Shown: positions 34,915 through 44,867, counted from the first letter of the stretch. The stretch is DNA of 64,000 bases from Bog-793 sp963761425 (GCA_963761425.1 CAVXGQ010000005.1:800956-864955); one strand, 5' to 3'. Numbers and translations: made by a program. Notes: generated by a model not told the origin, from the sequence alone.

Positions 34915-36550
34915 CGACCCCCACCTCGAACAGGTGCGGGTTGCGCGCCCGGGCCCGTTCGACGGCTGCCCCGATGAACTCCCGGAACAGGGGGTGCGGC
35001 CGGTCGGGACGGCTCTTGAACTCCGGGTGCGCCTGGGTCCCGAGGTAGTAGGTGTGCCCGGGAAGCTCGATGAACTCGACCAGCCTCCCGTCGGGCGAGG
35101 TGCCCGAACAACGCAGACCGCCCTCCTCCAAGCGCTGGCGGAAACGGTTGTTGACCTCGTAGCGGTGCCGGTGTCGCTCACTCACCGTCGTCTCGCCGTA
35201 GATCGCCGCCACCCTGGATCCTTCGGCGAGGCGGGCGACGTAGGCACCCAGCCGCATCGTCCCTCCGAGGTCGGTCACGCCGGTCTGCTCGTCCATCAGA
35301 TCGATCACCGGATACGGGGTCGCGGGGTCGAATTCCCGAGAGTTCGCGCCCTCCAGCCCGAGAATCGACCGCGCGTATTCGACCACCATCACCTGGAGCC
35401 CGAGGCACAGCCCGAGGCACGGCAGGTCGTGCTCGCGGGCGTACTTCGCGGCCGCGATCTTGCCCTCGATCCCCCGCACACCGAAGCCGCCGGGAATGAC
35501 GATCCCGTCGAGGCCCCCGAGCGCCACCTCGACGACCGACTCCTCGACCGTCTCGGACTCGATCCACTCGATCTCGATCCGAGCGTCGTGGAAGAAGCCC
35601 CCGTGGCGGAGCGACTCGACCACCGAGAGGTAGGCATCAGGCAGGCCGACATACTTGCCGATCATGCCGATCCGCACGGTGTCGGTCGCCGAAGCGACAC
35701 GTTCGACGATCCGCTCCCAGGCCGACAGGTCGACTCTCACCTCCGGCCCGTCGAGCTTCAGCGTCTCGCAGACGACGGCGTCGAAGCCCTCCTCGTGGAG
35801 GAGCAGCGGGATCTCGTAGATGCTCTTGGCGTCAACTTCCGAGATGACCGCCTCGATCGGCACGTCGCAGAGGAGTGAGATTTTGCGCTTCAGCCCCTCG
35901 TTCAGCTCGTGGTTGGAACGGCACACGATGACATCAGGCTGGACGCCACGGCTGCGCAGCTCGGTTACCGAGTGCTGGGTCGGCTTCGTCTTCAGCTCTC
36001 CCGAGGGCGCCAGGTAGGGCACCAGGGTGAGGTGGACGTAGCAGACGTTCTCGCGCCCGACGTCGTGGCGGAACTGACGGATCGCCTCCAGGAACGGCAC
36101 GATTTCGATGTCACCGACCGTCCCGCCAATCTCGGTGATGACCACGTCGATCTCGTCGGAGGCCAGCCGGCGGATCCGCTCCTTGATCTCGTCGGTGATG
36201 TGCGGGATGACCTGGACGGTCCGCCCGAGGTAATCGCCGTGACGCTCCTTTTGGATCACGGCGGAGTAGATCTGCCCGGTCGTCGAGTTCGAGATCCGGT
36301 AGAGGTTCTCGTCGATGAAGCGCTCGTAGTGCCCGAGGTCGAGGTCGGTTTCGCCCCCGTCGTCGGTCACGAAGACCTCACCATGCTCAAAGGGGTTCAA
36401 TGTCCCGGGGTCGAAGTTGATATAGGGATCGAGCTTGCACATGGTGATGCGCAGACCACGAGACTTGAGCAGTCGACCGAGTGAGGAGGCAACGAGTCCT
36501 TTCCCGAGGGAGCTCGACACCCCCCCGGTCACGAACACGAACTTCGTCAC
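34901..36550 (-). CDS. pyrG: CTP synthase
   Basis: Converts UTP to CTP with glutamine and ATP; 549 residues, normal length. The synthetase domain begins with FVFVTGGVSSSLGKGLVASS (P-loop) and includes CKLDPYINFDPGT. The class I amidotransferase domain has the nucleophile in PCLGLCLGLQVMV and the His-Glu pair in HPEFKSRPDRPHP. With recN, nadK and xerD it forms a conserved actinobacterial cluster. Confidence 0.97.
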   Translation of the reverse strand: MTKFVFVTGGVSSSLGKGLVASSLGRLLKSRGLRITMCKLDPYINFDPGTLNPFEHGEVFVTDDGGETDLDLGHYERFIDENLYRISNSTTGQIYSAVIQKERHGDYLGRTVQVIPHITDEIKERIRRLASDEIDVVITEIGGTVGDIEIVPFLEAIRQFRHDVGRENVCYVHLTLVPYLAPSGELKTKPTQHSVTELRSRGVQPDVIVCRSNHELNEGLKRKISLLCDVPIEAVISEVDAKSIYEIPLLLHEEGFDAVVCETLKLDGPEVRVDLSAWERIVERVASATDTVRIGMIGKYVGLPDAYLSVVESLRHGGFFHDARIEIEWIESETVEESVVEVALGGLDGIVIPGGFGVRGIEGKIAAAKYAREHDLPCLGLCLGLQVMVVEYARSILGLEGANSREFDPATPYPVIDLMDEQTGVTDLGGTMRLGAYVARLAEGSRVAAIYGETTVSERHRHRYEVNNRFRQRLEEGGLRCSGTSPDGRLVEFIELPGHTYYLGTQAHPEFKSRPDRPHPLFREFIGAAVERARARNPHLFEVGVDAAS

Positions 36551-36623
36551 GTCGTCCTCCGCTGATCGGCTATATCAACGCTACAGGTCGCGTCCAGCTC
36601 CCACGCGGACTTGACGAATCGAA

Positions 36624-38219
36624 TCATCGCGACCGGCGGGCGCCCACCTTTTCCAGCAGTTCCGCGGCATGTTCCCGGGCGACCTCGCTCTCGGGATGAC
36701 CCGACAGCATGCGCGACAGCTCGACGACACGCTCGTGACCAGCGACGGGGCGCACCCGGGCGATGGTGCGCGATCTCTCCTCGCGTTTTTCCACCACGAG
36801 GTGGTTGTCCGCACAGGCGGCGATCTGGGCGAGATGGGTGACGACGAGCACCTGGTGATCGGCACCGAGCTGGGCGAGCGAAGCCCCGACGGCGAGCGCC
36901 GCTTCACCGCCGATCCCGACGTCGACCTCGTCAAAGACCAGGGTCGATGGCATCGAGGTCAGCACCAGCCTCAGTGCGAGCATCGTCCGGGCGAGCTCCC
37001 CGCCGGAGGCGACCTTGGCGAGCGGCAGCGCCGCCTCACCCGGATTGGCGGCGAGAAGGAACTCCACCCCATCCCCGAGCCCCTCGGACGGGACCACGAC
37101 TTGGAGCCGGGCGCGACCGAGCCCCAGGCTGTGCAGGTGCTCCTCCACCGTCTCGGCCAGTCGCGGCGCCGCGGCCCGGCGGGCGTCGCCGACGACCTGC
37201 TCCGCCGCCACGAGCTCAGCCCGACAGCGAGCCCGGCGGGCTTCGACCTCGGCGCGTCGAACTTCGGTGCCCTCGAGGGAGCGCACCCGTTCGGCGATGC
37301 GGCTCGCCGCGGCCACGACGTCGGCGAGCTCGTCGCCGTGCTTGCGGACGAGGTCGTGCAGGAGCTGGCGTCGGGCCCGCACCTCCTCTAGCCGCTGGGG
37401 GTTTTCCTCGAAGGTCTCGGCGGCACGACGCAGATCCGTCGACAGGTCGGCCAGCTCGGCGAGGAGCCCCCGTAACCGAGACGCGAACGCGCCGAGCAAT
37501 TCCTGGCGCTGGAGGGCCTCGAGCGCCCCTCCGAGATCGAACAGTGCCCCCGGTCGGACGCCGCCTTCGAAGGTCTCGTAGGCCAGGGTCACCGACTCGC
37601 GTAGCGCCGTCGCCGCCCGGAGGGTCTCCTCCTCGGTGGCGAGCCGTTCGTCCTCGTCGGCCGAGACGATCGCCGCGGCGGCGATTTCATCAGCTTCGAA
37701 GCGCAGTAGGTCGAGTTCGCGCTGTCGCTGGCGCTCGTCGCCGCCCAGGGAGGCGAGCTCCTCGTCACAGACAGCGATCTCCCGCCGGAGGCGGCGCACC
37801 GGTTCGAGGTCGATCCCGGCGAACTGATCGAGGGCCGCCCGCTGGGTTGCCGGAAGCAACAGCGACTGATGGGCGTGCTGACCGTAGAGGTCGACGAGGT
37901 CGCGTCCGGCTTCTTCGAGAGCCCCGAGTGGCGCCATCCGACCGTCGATCGTGGCCCGGGAGCGACCCCGACGCGGGACCACGCGCGACACGATGATCTC
38001 TCCATCGTCGTCGACAAAGCGGCCCTCGACCGTGGTCTCCTCGGCGCCGGTACGCACGATGGAGGCGTCGGCACGCGCGCCGACCAGTAATTCGAGCGCC
38101 TCGACGACCAGCGTCTTGCCGGCACCGGTCTCGCCGGTGATGGCGGTCAGCCCGGGACCAAAGACGATGTCGACGTCCTCGATCACCCCCAACTCGCGGA
38201 CCCGCAGTTCGCCGAGCAC
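36624..38219 (-). CDS. recN: DNA repair protein RecN
   Basis: SMC-like ATPase acting in double-strand break repair; 531 residues. Walker A is TGETGAGKTLVVEALE (about 28-43), the LYGQHAHQSLLLP block follows, then two coiled-coil halves rich in Glu/Arg. The ABC signature is LPLAKVASGGELARTMLALR and Walker B is TLVFDEVDVGIGG. GTG 38219 lies 8 bases after the nadK stop. Confidence 0.95.
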   Translation of the reverse strand: MLGELRVRELGVIEDVDIVFGPGLTAITGETGAGKTLVVEALELLVGARADASIVRTGAEETTVEGRFVDDDGEIIVSRVVPRRGRSRATIDGRMAPLGALEEAGRDLVDLYGQHAHQSLLLPATQRAALDQFAGIDLEPVRRLRREIAVCDEELASLGGDERQRQRELDLLRFEADEIAAAAIVSADEDERLATEEETLRAATALRESVTLAYETFEGGVRPGALFDLGGALEALQRQELLGAFASRLRGLLAELADLSTDLRRAAETFEENPQRLEEVRARRQLLHDLVRKHGDELADVVAAASRIAERVRSLEGTEVRRAEVEARRARCRAELVAAEQVVGDARRAAAPRLAETVEEHLHSLGLGRARLQVVVPSEGLGDGVEFLLAANPGEAALPLAKVASGGELARTMLALRLVLTSMPSTLVFDEVDVGIGGEAALAVGASLAQLGADHQVLVVTHLAQIAACADNHLVVEKREERSRTIARVRPVAGHERVVELSRMLSGHPESEVAREHAAELLEKVGARRSR

Positions 38220-38227
38220 GGCAGCAG

Positions 38228-39082
38228 TTAGCGCTCCCCGAGCCCGAACTTCGCCCGCAGGATCGAGTGAAAGCGCGGGGGTCCGAACCGCACGACGTTC
38301 GCCGGTTGCCGGCTACCGCAGACCTCGACCGCATCTTCGGGTCCGACGGGGACGACCGTCGAACCGTCAACGACGAGGACCGCCAACGGCCCGTCCTTGG
38401 GTTCGATGCGCACGACCTCGTCGGGCCCGAGGACCAGCGAGCGGTCGAACAGCATGTGTGGCGAGACCGGTGTGACGATGAGCAACCGCAGCTCCGGTGA
38501 GACGATCGGACCACGAAGTGACAGGTTGTAGCCGGTCGATCCGGTCGGTGTGGCGACGATGATCCCGTCGACGACGTAGCTCATGAACGGGTGGCCAGCG
38601 ATCGCAACGTCGAGCCGGATCGTCCGCCCCGGTGTCGTCTTCACCACCGCCGCCTCGTTCAGCCCGACCACGGTCACGTCCTCTTCCGCCGAGCGCAAGA
38701 CGCGAATCTCGAGGACCATGCGTTCTTCGACCTCGTAGTCGCCGGCGACCAGCCGGGCGAACGCCGCCTCCATGACCCCCGGTTCGACCTGGGCGAGATA
38801 GCCCAAGCTTCCGAGATTCACGCCGAGGACCGGGATGCCTCGTCCGGTGGTGAACTCGACCGTCCGTAGCATGGTCCCGTCACCGCCGAGGCTGACCGCG
38901 AAATCGAACCTGCCCGCCGGCGCCATATCGCCGAGGTCCGTCTCCCCTAGCTGGGTGACCCCGTAACCACGGTGCTCCCACCACTCCCGGGCCCGGGCTG
39001 CCAGCTTCGCCGCCTCGGGCCGGAGCGGATGGACGACGAGCGCTACCTGCCGTTCTTCGGGCGGCGACGGATCCTTTCCCAT
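38228..39082 (-). CDS. nadK: NAD kinase
   Basis: Phosphorylates NAD to NADP; 284 residues. The GGDGT motif is at residues 66-70, followed by GVNLGSLGYLAQ, the NEAAV block and TPTGSTGYNLSLRGPIVSP (usually TPTGSTAY-x-LSAGGP). Standard operon partner of recN. The expected tlyA hemolysin/rRNA methylase gene upstream is absent; a histone-like gene is there instead. Confidence 0.95.
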   Translation of the reverse strand: MGKDPSPPEERQVALVVHPLRPEAAKLAARAREWWEHRGYGVTQLGETDLGDMAPAGRFDFAVSLGGDGTMLRTVEFTTGRGIPVLGVNLGSLGYLAQVEPGVMEAAFARLVAGDYEVEERMVLEIRVLRSAEEDVTVVGLNEAAVVKTTPGRTIRLDVAIAGHPFMSYVVDGIIVATPTGSTGYNLSLRGPIVSPELRLLIVTPVSPHMLFDRSLVLGPDEVVRIEPKDGPLAVLVVDGSTVVPVGPEDAVEVCGSRQPANVVRFGPPRFHSILRAKFGLGER

Positions 39083-39222
39083 GGTGTCATCCTTGCGACA
39101 GCAGGCGCTTCAAGCCGACGCGTCAGTCTGCGCGCACCGTAGCGCACCGCCTTCTCGGGCCGGCGAGATTCCGCTGGGGCCCGGTCCATCGGATCCCAGA
39201 GGACCACAAAGGCGTCCGCCCC

Positions 39223-39741
39223 TCAAGCCTTCTTGGCCGCAACCTTCTTGGCCGCCGCCTTCTTGGGCGCAGCCTTCTTCGCGCCAACCTTGGTCGCGGC
39301 TTTCTTCGGCGCAGCTTGCTTGGCCGCCGCCTTCTTCGCGGGAGCCTTTTTCGCGGGAGCCTTCTTCGCCGCCGCCCTCTTGGCAGCCGGCGCACCAGCC
39401 CGATGAGCCCGTTTCGGACCGAAATACTCACCTACCAACGCCATCAAGCGCTCCAAGAACTCGCCGATCTCGTCACGGCGCGTCGACGAGAACGAGTCGA
39501 ACTCCCGACGTACCTCGGAGTGCACCAGCTCGCTGAGGCGGTCGACGCTCCGCTTCGAGCGGGTCCGCAGTTCCTCGAGGAGCTCCTCAAGCCGTTCACG
39601 ACCCTTGCCCTCCCCACGCAGGATTTCGCCGATGATTCTCTCGATCTCAGGCCGGTTTGCCTTGGAACACGAAAACGTCGACTCGGCGTAGCGCCGGATG
39701 CTGTCTTTGAGTGACTCTTTACCACCCGTGTCAGATTCCAT
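39223..39741 (-). CDS. Coiled-coil protein with Lys/Ala-rich histone H1-like tail
   Basis: A 172-residue protein. Residues 1-115 form a charged helical region (IERIIGEILRGEGKGRERLE, DRLSELVHSEVRREFDSF) resembling phasin-like or polyhydroxyalkanoate-granule helices. From about residue 118 to the end there is a repetitive tail of AKKAPAKKA-type units, as in histone H1-like and Lsr2/HU-tail proteins, expected to bind DNA without sequence specificity. I do not recognise a specific family. Probably a nucleoid or granule-associated protein. Confidence 0.7.
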   Translation of the reverse strand: MESDTGGKESLKDSIRRYAESTFSCSKANRPEIERIIGEILRGEGKGRERLEELLEELRTRSKRSVDRLSELVHSEVRREFDSFSSTRRDEIGEFLERLMALVGEYFGPKRAHRAGAPAAKRAAAKKAPAKKAPAKKAAAKQAAPKKAATKVGAKKAAPKKAAAKKVAAKKA

Positions 39742-39760
39742 AGTTCCAGCGTACCGTCGA

Positions 39761-40576
39761 TCAACTGGGATGCCGGTGCGGCTCGAAACCCGACTCGATC
39801 AGATCGTCGACGAGGTGGGCGAGGTCTTCGGCCTCGCGCTCGGGGGCTGGAACGAGCGAGCCGTGGTCGGGCGGTGTCACGCCGGAAAGCACGAGTCCGA
39901 ACCCAGCCCCCAATCGACGGGCGAACTCCCCGTCGGTCGAGGGTCGGTCGCCGACCATGAGATCGACCTGTCCGAGGCGACGGCGCACCAGCTCGGTCGC
40001 CGGCTCGTTCGGCTTGCCGGCTACGACCGGTTCAGCACCGCTCGCCACGGCGACCGCGGCGAGGAGCGAACCGCCGCCGGGCAGCTCACCGGCCGGGGTC
40101 GGATAGGTCGCGTCGGCGTTGGTGCCGACCAGGCGCGCCCCGGCCCGGATCGCGGCCTGCGCCCGCCCGAGACGGCGATAGTCGAACGCCGGGTCGATCC
40201 CGACGACGACCAGGTCGAAACCCCGGCTCTCGCCGGGACCATCGCACGCCACCACCTCCAGCCCTTGGTCTTCGAAGGCCTCGACGATCCCGGGGCCGCC
40301 GACGACGAGTGCCCGTCCACCGGGGACGCCGAGCGTCGCTGCGGCCTGTGCCGAGCTCAAGATGAGCTCCGGGGTGGCGGCCACGCCCATCTTGCGGAGC
40401 TTTCCCACGTGGTCCGCGACGGTCGGGTAGGAGTTGTTCGTGAAGTAGGCGACACCATGACCGGCGGTGGTGAGCCGCGCCAGCGCAGGCGCCGCCCCGG
40501 CGACCGGCTGGTCGGCCCGCCACAGGACCCCGTCGAGGTCGATGAGGATCGACCAACGCTCGGACATGGCCGCCAT
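39761..40576 (-). CDS. HAD-IIA family phosphatase (NagD-like)
   Basis: A 271-residue phosphatase with motif I ILIDLDGVLWRAD, the class IIA cap, motif II YFTNNS, motif III lysine in VVAGKPNEPATEL and motif IV MVGDRPSTDGEFARRLG. Homologues hydrolyse p-nitrophenyl phosphate, UMP or glycerol-/glycolate phosphates. Start ATG 40576 or 40567 (MSERWSILIDLDG). It is 19 bases upstream of the histone-like gene and divergent from the DUF1015 gene. In M. tuberculosis a HAD-IIA gene also sits near tlyA-nadK. Confidence 0.88.
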   Translation of the reverse strand: MAAMSERWSILIDLDGVLWRADQPVAGAAPALARLTTAGHGVAYFTNNSYPTVADHVGKLRKMGVAATPELILSSAQAAATLGVPGGRALVVGGPGIVEAFEDQGLEVVACDGPGESRGFDLVVVGIDPAFDYRRLGRAQAAIRAGARLVGTNADATYPTPAGELPGGGSLLAAVAVASGAEPVVAGKPNEPATELVRRRLGQVDLMVGDRPSTDGEFARRLGAGFGLVLSGVTPPDHGSLVPAPEREAEDLAHLVDDLIESGFEPHRHPS

Positions 40577-40637
40577 CCTCCCATCGGGACGGGCAGCGCG
40601 AGAAGAGAGGCCCCGACCGGTGTGCTACGCAGGTGTC

Positions 40638-41849
40638 GTGCCCCGGTTCGAACCCTTTCGCGGACTGCGTTACGCCCCGTCGGTTGCCCCGCTCGCCGAC
40701 TTGATCGCGCCGCCCTACGACGTCGTCGACGCGGCCGAGCGCGCTCAGCTCGCAGCTCGCAGTCCCTACAACTCCATTCACGTCGAGCTTCCCGCCGCCG
40801 ACTCGGACCGCGGCCTCGACCGCTATCAGGCCGCCGCGGCCCTCTTCGCGGCGTGGCGGACCGAAGGGGTGCTGGCGACCGACCCGTCACCCTCGCTCTA
40901 CGTCTACCAGATGGGCTACCTCGACGACTCCGGAAGGTCCCTCTCGACGACCGGTGTCATCGGCGCGCTAGGCCTCGAACCCTTCGGCGGCGCCGTTCTG
41001 CCCCACGAAAAGACCATGTCCGCCCCCGGCCGGGACCGCCTCCAACTGCTGCGTTCCTGCCGGGTCAACTGCTCGCCGATCTGGGGGCTTTCACTCGCCG
41101 CGGGCCTGTCAGCGGCCTGCTCGGCGGCGATCGATGCGGCCGCCCAACAGGTGCGCGCGACCGACGACGAGCTGACGACGCACGAGGTGTGGCGCGTCGA
41201 CGACGAATCGGTGGTCCGTGAGATCGCCGCCCTCGTCACCCCAGCGCCGGTCATCATCGCCGACGGCCACCATCGCCACGAGACGGCGATCCGGTACCGG
41301 GCGGAATGCCGTTCACGCCACCCGGCCACCCCCGGCGACTGCGACCTCATCATGGCCTTCCTCACCGAGCTCGCTCCGGACGAACTCGCCCTGCGACCCA
41401 TCCACCGGCTCGTTGGGGAACTGCCGCCGGACCTCGATCTGGTCGGAGCCCTGGCGCGGCTCTTCCGGGCCGAACCGGCATCCAACGAGCCGGACACCCT
41501 TGCCGCGGAGATGGCGTCGCAAGGCACGCCGGCACTCGTCACCTCGGGCGGTAGTTGGCTGCTGTTCCCGACGACCGAGGATCCCTCCCGGCTGGAATCC
41601 CTCGACGCCGCCTCGGTCGACACGGCCCTCGCCGGGTTGCCGCGCCACCGGACCGACTACGTGCACGACACCGGGCGCGCCTGGGACGCGGTGCGAAGTA
41701 GTCGCGCCCAGGCCGCCCTGCTCGTGCGGGCGGCGACCGTCAACCAGCTTGCCGAGACCGTGCGCCGCGGGACGAGGATGCCGCCGAAGTCGACGTATTT
41801 CCACCCCAAACCCCGGACCGGGTTCGTCTTCCGCGCGCTCGATGACTGA
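40638..41849 (+). CDS. DUF1015 family protein
   Basis: A 403-residue protein of the DUF1015 family, annotated in other genomes as a putative SpoOJ/ParA/ParB/RepB-related protein with no proven function. The opening FEPFRGLRYAPS-x-APLADLIAPPYDVV, central GLEPFGGAVLPHEKTM, IADGHHRHETAIRY and the C-terminal HPKPRTGFVFRAL are characteristic. GTG 40638 is used because it places the RPFR-like motif at the N-terminus. Convergent with korB. Confidence 0.88.
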   Translation: MPRFEPFRGLRYAPSVAPLADLIAPPYDVVDAAERAQLAARSPYNSIHVELPAADSDRGLDRYQAAAALFAAWRTEGVLATDPSPSLYVYQMGYLDDSGRSLSTTGVIGALGLEPFGGAVLPHEKTMSAPGRDRLQLLRSCRVNCSPIWGLSLAAGLSAACSAAIDAAAQQVRATDDELTTHEVWRVDDESVVREIAALVTPAPVIIADGHHRHETAIRYRAECRSRHPATPGDCDLIMAFLTELAPDELALRPIHRLVGELPPDLDLVGALARLFRAEPASNEPDTLAAEMASQGTPALVTSGGSWLLFPTTEDPSRLESLDAASVDTALAGLPRHRTDYVHDTGRAWDAVRSSRAQAALLVRAATVNQLAETVRRGTRMPPKSTYFHPKPRTGFVFRALDD

Positions 41850-41866
41850 GACGGGCTGGGGCGCCC

Positions 41867-42889
41867 TCAGTCGACGATCCAGGTCGTCCCGGATCGCAGC
41901 AGGGTCCCCAGGTCCCCGGGGCCCTGCTTGCTGGCCACCTCGGCGACCTGGGCCTCGAGAAGGGCGCCGTAGTGCGGCCGCCGAATCGCCCGAAACACCC
42001 CGATCGGCGTCGGCTCGAAGGGCCCGCGCGCGAGACGGGAGAGCATGAAGGCGAGCCCCGGGTTCTCCCGGGTCTCGTCGTGGACGACCAGCGCCTCCTC
42101 ACCGACCTCGGCGACCTCGACGATCTCGAGGGTGCCGTCCGCACGGAGCGCGACACCGTGCTCGCCCTCGGCACCGAAGCGGATCGGCTTGCCGTGCTCG
42201 AGCGGGATGAGCATGTCGGCGCGGACATCCTTCCCGTTCACCTTCTCGAAGGCGCCGTCGTTGAAGACGTTGCAGTTCTGGTAGATCTCGACGAAGGCCG
42301 AGCCCTCGTGCTCATAGGCGCGCCGGAAGACCTGCATCATGTGCTTGCGGTCGAGGTCGTGGGTGCGCGCCACGAAGGACGCCTCGGCACCGAGCGCCAC
42401 CGAGATCGGGTTGAACGGCGTGTCGAGCGACCCGAACGGCGAGGACTTGGTCACCTTGCCTACCCTCGAGGTCGGTGAGAACTGGCCCTTGGTGAGACCG
42501 TAGATCTCGTTGTTGAACATGAGAATGGTGAAGTTGACGTTGCGCCGCAGAGCGTGGATGAGGTGATTGCCTCCGATCGATAGGGCGTCACCATCGCCTG
42601 AGATCACCCAGACGTCGAGGTCCGGTCGGCTGAGCGCCAGTCCGGTGGCGATAGCTGGCGCCCGGCCGTGGATGGAGTGCACGCCGTAGGTGTTCATGTA
42701 GTAGGGGAAACGGGCCGCGCAGCCGATCCCCGACACGAAAACGGTGTTCTCCCGCTTCGCCCCCAGCTCGGGCAGCAGCAACTGCAGGGCGGCGAGGATC
42801 GAATAGTCGCCGCAACCTGGGCACCACCGCACTTCCTGGTCGCTCGACCAGTCCTTCCGGCTGGTCGCGAGCGCCGCGGCGTCGGTCAT
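41867..42889 (-). CDS. korB: 2-oxoacid:ferredoxin oxidoreductase beta subunit
   Basis: Thiamine diphosphate-binding subunit of a KGOR/KorAB-type enzyme (2-oxoglutarate or related 2-oxoacid to acyl-CoA with reduced ferredoxin); 340 residues. WCPGCGDYS (Cys23, Cys26) and GIGCAARFPYYMNTYGVH provide Fe-S ligands, and VISGDGDALSIGGNHLIH is the TPP motif. Four bases downstream of korA, so co-translated. In oxidative mode it serves the TCA cycle; in reverse it could fix CO2, which would fit the hydrogenase, but direction cannot be told. Confidence 0.94.
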   Translation of the reverse strand: MTDAAALATSRKDWSSDQEVRWCPGCGDYSILAALQLLLPELGAKRENTVFVSGIGCAARFPYYMNTYGVHSIHGRAPAIATGLALSRPDLDVWVISGDGDALSIGGNHLIHALRRNVNFTILMFNNEIYGLTKGQFSPTSRVGKVTKSSPFGSLDTPFNPISVALGAEASFVARTHDLDRKHMMQVFRRAYEHEGSAFVEIYQNCNVFNDGAFEKVNGKDVRADMLIPLEHGKPIRFGAEGEHGVALRADGTLEIVEVAEVGEEALVVHDETRENPGLAFMLSRLARGPFEPTPIGVFRAIRRPHYGALLEAQVAEVASKQGPGDLGTLLRSGTTWIVD

Positions 42890-42893
42890 TCGG

Positions 42894-44792
42894 TCAACCT
42901 CCCCTCATCTCGCCTTGGACGAGCGCCTCTTCGATGGCGCGTTCGACCTCCGCGACCCGGAACGGGTTGCCCTGCACCGAGGAGAGGGTCACGGCGTCGA
43001 CGAGATAGCGGGCCCGCACGAGCTGGGCCAGCTGGCCGCGGTTGTTCTCCGGGATGAGGACTTGTCGGTAGCGGGCCAGTACCTCACCGAGGTTCGCCGG
43101 GAACGGGTTCAGGTGCACCAGGTGGGCCTGGCCGACCCGGTGGTGGCGGGCCCGGACCCGTTGCACCGCCACGGTGTTCGCTCCGTAGCTCGATCCCCAA
43201 CCCAGCACGAGCACCTCGGACCCATCGGGGTCGTCGACCTCGATCGGCGGGATGTCCGCCGCGATGCCGGCCACCTTGGCGGCGCGGAGCTGCACCATCC
43301 GCTCGTGGTTCTCCGGGTCGTACGACACGTTCCCGGAACCGTCGGCCTTCTCGATGCCGCCGACCCGGTGCTCGAGGCCCGGCGTGCCCGGCACGGCCCA
43401 GGGACGGGCGAGGGTGTCGGGGTCCCGCAAGTAGGGCCAGAAGGCTCCCTCCCCGTCGGCACCGGCGTGGTTCGGGGCATCCGCGAACTCGACGCCGATG
43501 TCGGGAAGATCGGCGAGGTCCGGGACCCGCCAGGGTTCCGAGCCGTTGGCCAGGTACCCGTCGGAGAGGAGGAACACCGGCGTGCGGTACTTGAGGGCGA
43601 TCCGGGCCGCCTCAATCGCCGCCTCGAAGCAGTGGCTCGGGGTACGGGCCGCCACGATCGGCACCGGCGCCTCGCCGTGACGACCGAACATGGCGAGCGA
43701 GAGGTCGGACTGTTCGGTCTTGGTCGGCAGTCCCGTGGAGGGCCCGCCGCGCTGCACGTCGACGATGACGAGCGGAAGCTCCAGCGAGACGGCGAGACCG
43801 ATGGTCTCGTTCATGAGGTCCACCCCCGGTCCGCTCGTCGTCGTCACGCCGAGCGCCCCACCGAAGGAGGCACCGAGCGCTGCGCCGGCCGCGGCGATCT
43901 CGTCCTCGGCTTGGAAGGTGACGATACCGAAGTGCTTCTGCTTGGCGAGCTCGTGGAGCAACTCCGACGCCGGGGTGATCGGGTAGGCACCAAGGAAGAG
44001 ATGGAGCTTGGCGAGCTGCGCGGCGGCGATGAGCCCCCAGGCCAGAGCGGTGTTGCCGGTGATGTTGGTGTACTCCCCGGGGCCGAGTTCCGAGGCGGGG
44101 ATCTTGTAGGACGAATCGAACAGCTCCGCCGCCTCGCCGAAGTTGTAGCCGGCCCGGAAAGCAAGCGTGTTCGCCTCGACGACGAGCGGCCTGGTCCCGT
44201 AGCGGGCCGCGATCCATTCGAGCGTGGTGTCGATCGGCCGGTTGTACAACCAGGAGATGACTCCGAGGGCGAAGAAGTTCTTGCTCCGCTCGGCGTCGCG
44301 GGGCTTGGCGTGCGTCGGCTCACAAGCTTTCAGGGTGAGCGAGGTCATCGGGATTTCGTAGACCCGGAATCCCGAGAGACTCCCGTCGGTGAGCGGGTTC
44401 AACCCGTAGCCGGCCTTGTCGAGCGAACGCTCGTCGAAGGCGTCGGAGTTGACGATCAGCGTGCCACCCTTGGCGAGCTCGCCGACGTTGGTGCGCAGCG
44501 CCGCTGGGTTCATCGCCACCAGCACGTTCGGCGCGTCACCCGGCGTCATGATGTCATGGGCGGCGATCTGCACCTGGAAGGCAGAGACCCCCGAGAGCGA
44601 CCCGGCCGGAGCCCGGATCTCGGCCGGAAAGTCGGGGAGGGTCGCGAGGTCGTTGCCCAAGACCGCGCTCTCGACGGTGAACCGGTCGCCGGTCACCTGC
44701 ATGCCATCACCGGAATCCCCCGCGAACCGGATGACGACGCTTTCCAGCGTCCGAACCTTGTGATCGGCCGGGCGGCCACCGCTTCTAGTCAC
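42894..44792 (-). CDS. korA: 2-oxoacid:ferredoxin oxidoreductase alpha subunit (fused gamma-alpha)
   Basis: A 632-residue fusion. Residues about 15-190 are the gamma domain (RFAGDSGDGMQVTGDRFTVE, APAGSLSGVSAFQVQIA); residues 230-630 are the alpha pyrimidine-binding domain (GAYPITPASELLHELAK, FQAEDEIAAAGAALGASFGG, TTTSGPGVDLMNETIGLAV). Arg/Thr residues expected for CoA and 2-oxoacid binding are present. It starts at GTG 44792. Same arrangement as mycobacterial KorA. No ferredoxin gene adjoins. Confidence 0.94.
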   Translation of the reverse strand: MTRSGGRPADHKVRTLESVVIRFAGDSGDGMQVTGDRFTVESAVLGNDLATLPDFPAEIRAPAGSLSGVSAFQVQIAAHDIMTPGDAPNVLVAMNPAALRTNVGELAKGGTLIVNSDAFDERSLDKAGYGLNPLTDGSLSGFRVYEIPMTSLTLKACEPTHAKPRDAERSKNFFALGVISWLYNRPIDTTLEWIAARYGTRPLVVEANTLAFRAGYNFGEAAELFDSSYKIPASELGPGEYTNITGNTALAWGLIAAAQLAKLHLFLGAYPITPASELLHELAKQKHFGIVTFQAEDEIAAAGAALGASFGGALGVTTTSGPGVDLMNETIGLAVSLELPLVIVDVQRGGPSTGLPTKTEQSDLSLAMFGRHGEAPVPIVAARTPSHCFEAAIEAARIALKYRTPVFLLSDGYLANGSEPWRVPDLADLPDIGVEFADAPNHAGADGEGAFWPYLRDPDTLARPWAVPGTPGLEHRVGGIEKADGSGNVSYDPENHERMVQLRAAKVAGIAADIPPIEVDDPDGSEVLVLGWGSSYGANTVAVQRVRARHHRVGQAHLVHLNPFPANLGEVLARYRQVLIPENNRGQLAQLVRARYLVDAVTLSSVQGNPFRVAEVERAIEEALVQGEMRGG

Positions 44793-44867
44793 CGAGAATG
44801 CCTGTCTTCACACGTCAGTGCTCTATCGTACCGGAGCACCCGGACTTTCCCGGTTCAAGCCTCCGGA

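Noticed and set aside
39698..41221. 507-residue plus-strand open frame
   Set aside because: Antisense to the HAD-IIA gene and out of frame with DUF1015; no recognisable pattern.
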